15,436 bases of DNA from Acidobacteriota bacterium (lineage in GTDB: Bacteria; Acidobacteriota; Aminicenantia; Aminicenantales; Aminicenantaceae). This document shows, piece by piece, positions 13,989 to 15,436 of this stretch. The translations under genes and the position numbers were made by a program. Position 1 is the first letter of the stretch; the number at the start of each line of letters is the position of its first letter. The stretch lies in assembly GCA_030609975.1 (NCBI GenBank), contig JAUWSR010000049.1, forward strand, positions 1-15,436. The letters run 5' to 3'. The notes under the pieces are model-generated. The model was not told the DNA's origin. It saw only the letters and a program-made list of their open reading frames with translations, and made no database searches.

Positions 13989-15436
13989 TCAATCCAGGTC
14001 TTGGGATCGCAGCTCTAAGCGTCGGATATAAAGGGTAGCGGTTTCATGCACCAGGGGATCGTGCGTGTCCTTCAAAGAGCGGATTATTGCCTCGAAGCGG
14101 CGATTCCCATTTAAGGTGAGAAGGTAGATCGTACAGGTCTTCAGCCAGTTATCATCACCAGAGAGAATGAGTTCGACCGATTCGTCCTCGCTGGGAAGGG
14201 AGATTTCCAGAAGCCGGGATTGTTTTTTTAGGGCTTCCGGTCGCGAACTTTCCATGATGGGGATTAAAGATTTTTTAAGGGATGATTCCAGAAGATTATC
14301 TAAAAACTCGATAGAATTGGCGCGGAGCGCGGCTTTCTCGCTCATCAGGCCGAGATAGGCATTCAGCATGTCTCGGGGTGGGTATTTCAATCCTAAGAGG
14401 CGGAAGATCCTTTCCAAGCAGCTTTCCAGCTTTTCTTCCAAGGCACAAGCCAGCAACGTCCGGGCTTTGATGAGCTGATCCATTGTGTTTTTCGTCGGGA
14501 GCTTATCCCCACTCTGGGACACTGTCTGTCTTTGCTGCAGCCACGACCGCAAGATCTTTCTGTACAGTTCGATCTCGTCATCGATATGAGCGCGGATGAC
14601 CTGTTGATCGAATCGGAGGGAAGGGTATCTAACCCTGAGTTTGTTCAGGGCTCGGATCGCTTCATAGCGCGTGTGGCGATCTTCGCTTTCCATGACTTTC
14701 CAAAGTAAATTCACCGATTTTTGTGATCCTATGAGCGACAGAACTTTGAGGATCGCTATTTGCTTACGCCTGTCCTCCTGCTCGTCCTGTAGGTATTCGG
14801 TCAGAGTGTCGATGACATCCTCTCCGTAGTCCGCCAGGCTTTCCCGCACGGTTTTACGGATGTGTCTGGTGTTCAGGTGGTTGATCAGCACCGGTAGAAA
14901 CTCTGCCGAAGGGTCCTGCCCGATGTTGGCCATAACCGCCTTCATGACCTCGATTCTGCTGTCTTCAACCAATATATGCAGATACTTGGTCAGGTCAGAA
15001 TCCTGCGTCTTCCCGATAGCGTTGGCTGTATGGACCTTGATGAAGGTTTTTTGATCCTCATCCTCGATCTGGCTCTCAGCACTTTCCAGCATGGAGGTCA
15101 AATGCTGTCTCATATCGATCTCTTGACGAATGTCTTTGTTTTCGTGCCACTCGCCGGCTGCACAGATCATGGCGGCGACTCTTACACGGTGATCGTCATG
15201 TTCGAGATAGGTTTTCAAGGTCGAGATCCTATCCGTCGATTTTTTATACAGATAGCAGACCGCTTCGCTCTGCAGCTTCAGGTTCTGGTGTTCTATCAAT
15301 TCTTGTGCGTTGGTGGAGAGATCGAGTTCATGATATTTTTGGCTCATTCGCAGCACCAAGGCCCTGATCTCAGGTGAAGGATGGTCGATCAGCCTTTTAA
15401 GATGCGGGATGAGCTCTTTATTTTCCACATCTTCCA
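13989..15436 (-). CDS. HEAT-repeat protein, 5' end beyond the window
   Basis: At least 482 residues of an alpha-helical repeat protein ending in TGA. The frame stays open to the window edge; a GTG at 15428 could start it, but I see no ribosome site in the few bases available and prefer a partial gene. Residues 1-300 (counted from that GTG) show HEAT-like helix pairs, such as SPEIRALVLRMSQK, DDHRVRVAAMICAA, SRIEVMKAVMANIG and DRHTRYEAIRALNKL. Residues about 330-400 (LACALEEKLESCLERIFRLLG, YPPRDMLNAYLGL) match a tail I associate with bacterial HEAT/cNMP proteins whose N-terminus is an ATP/ADP-translocase-like or MFS membrane domain. That part, if present, lies outside the window. First visible gene of the HEAT-cNMP-receiver operon; probable scaffold or regulatory role by inference. 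Confidence 0.8.
   Translation of the reverse strand, partial: EDVENKELIPHLKRLIDHPSPEIRALVLRMSQKYHELDLSTNAQELIEHQNLKLQSEAVCYLYKKSTDRISTLKTYLEHDDHRVRVAAMICAAGEWHENKDIRQEIDMRQHLTSMLESAESQIEDEDQKTFIKVHTANAIGKTQDSDLTKYLHILVEDSRIEVMKAVMANIGQDPSAEFLPVLINHLNTRHIRKTVRESLADYGEDVIDTLTEYLQDEQEDRRKQIAILKVLSLIGSQKSVNLLWKVMESEDRHTRYEAIRALNKLRVRYPSLRFDQQVIRAHIDDEIELYRKILRSWLQQRQTVSQSGDKLPTKNTMDQLIKARTLLACALEEKLESCLERIFRLLGLKYPPRDMLNAYLGLMSEKAALRANSIEFLDNLLESSLKKSLIPIMESSRPEALKKQSRLLEISLPSEDESVELILSGDDNWLKTCTIYLLTLNGNRRFEAIIRSLKDTHDPLVHETATLYIRRLELRSQDLD

Overview
The window (about 15.4 kb, mid-range GC) looks like chromosomal DNA of a Gram-negative bacterium. Nearly every gene on the left two thirds encodes an exported protein with a classical signal peptide, and one small protein has an outer-membrane beta-barrel look with a C-terminal Phe. 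Secreted M28, S9 and M14 peptidases, an iron-type alcohol dehydrogenase and an M48 protease with zinc ribbons would suit a peptide-degrading, fermenting member of the Acidobacteriota / Aminicenantes-like lineages. That placement is inference only; no rRNA or phylogenetic marker is present.

Layout. Bases 3-1850 (minus strand): a CAP-superfamily exported protein followed by an exported cyclophilin, probably one transcript. Bases 1927-4593 (plus): an M28 aminopeptidase-like enzyme followed 3 nt later by an iron-containing alcohol dehydrogenase interrupted by one in-frame TAA; the reading frame continues to the expected family C-terminus. Its end overlaps by 4 bp the convergent gene at 4590-6305 (minus), a membrane M48 protease with two C-terminal zinc ribbons. 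Bases 6456-11791 (plus): a probable two-gene operon of a 930-aa S9 prolyl-oligopeptidase-like enzyme and an 839-aa M14 carboxypeptidase-like enzyme with a C-terminal amidotransferase-like fold region. Bases 11792-12268 hold no convincing gene but contain two diverged copies of a structured repeat and a long A/T-flanked inverted repeat. Then a small outer-membrane protein (12269-12922, plus).

Bases 12923-12980 are filled almost exactly by a 25-bp perfect palindrome whose end forms part of the stop codon of a minus-strand response regulator. That regulator follows a stand-alone degenerate cNMP-binding-fold protein and a HEAT-repeat protein that runs off the right edge. These three minus-strand genes (HEAT, cNMP fold, receiver) look like one signalling or scaffold operon.

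How the genes may work together: the left and middle parts encode extracytoplasmic protein breakdown and folding (cyclophilin, CAP, M28, S9, M14), with the M48 protease perhaps doing membrane quality control. The right part is a separate regulatory module. I see no phage, transposase, CRISPR array, tRNA or rRNA. The most interesting signals are the structured repeat pair at 11914-12233, the palindrome that apparently terminates the response regulator early, the single nonsense codon in the dehydrogenase, and the split HEAT / cNMP / receiver module.
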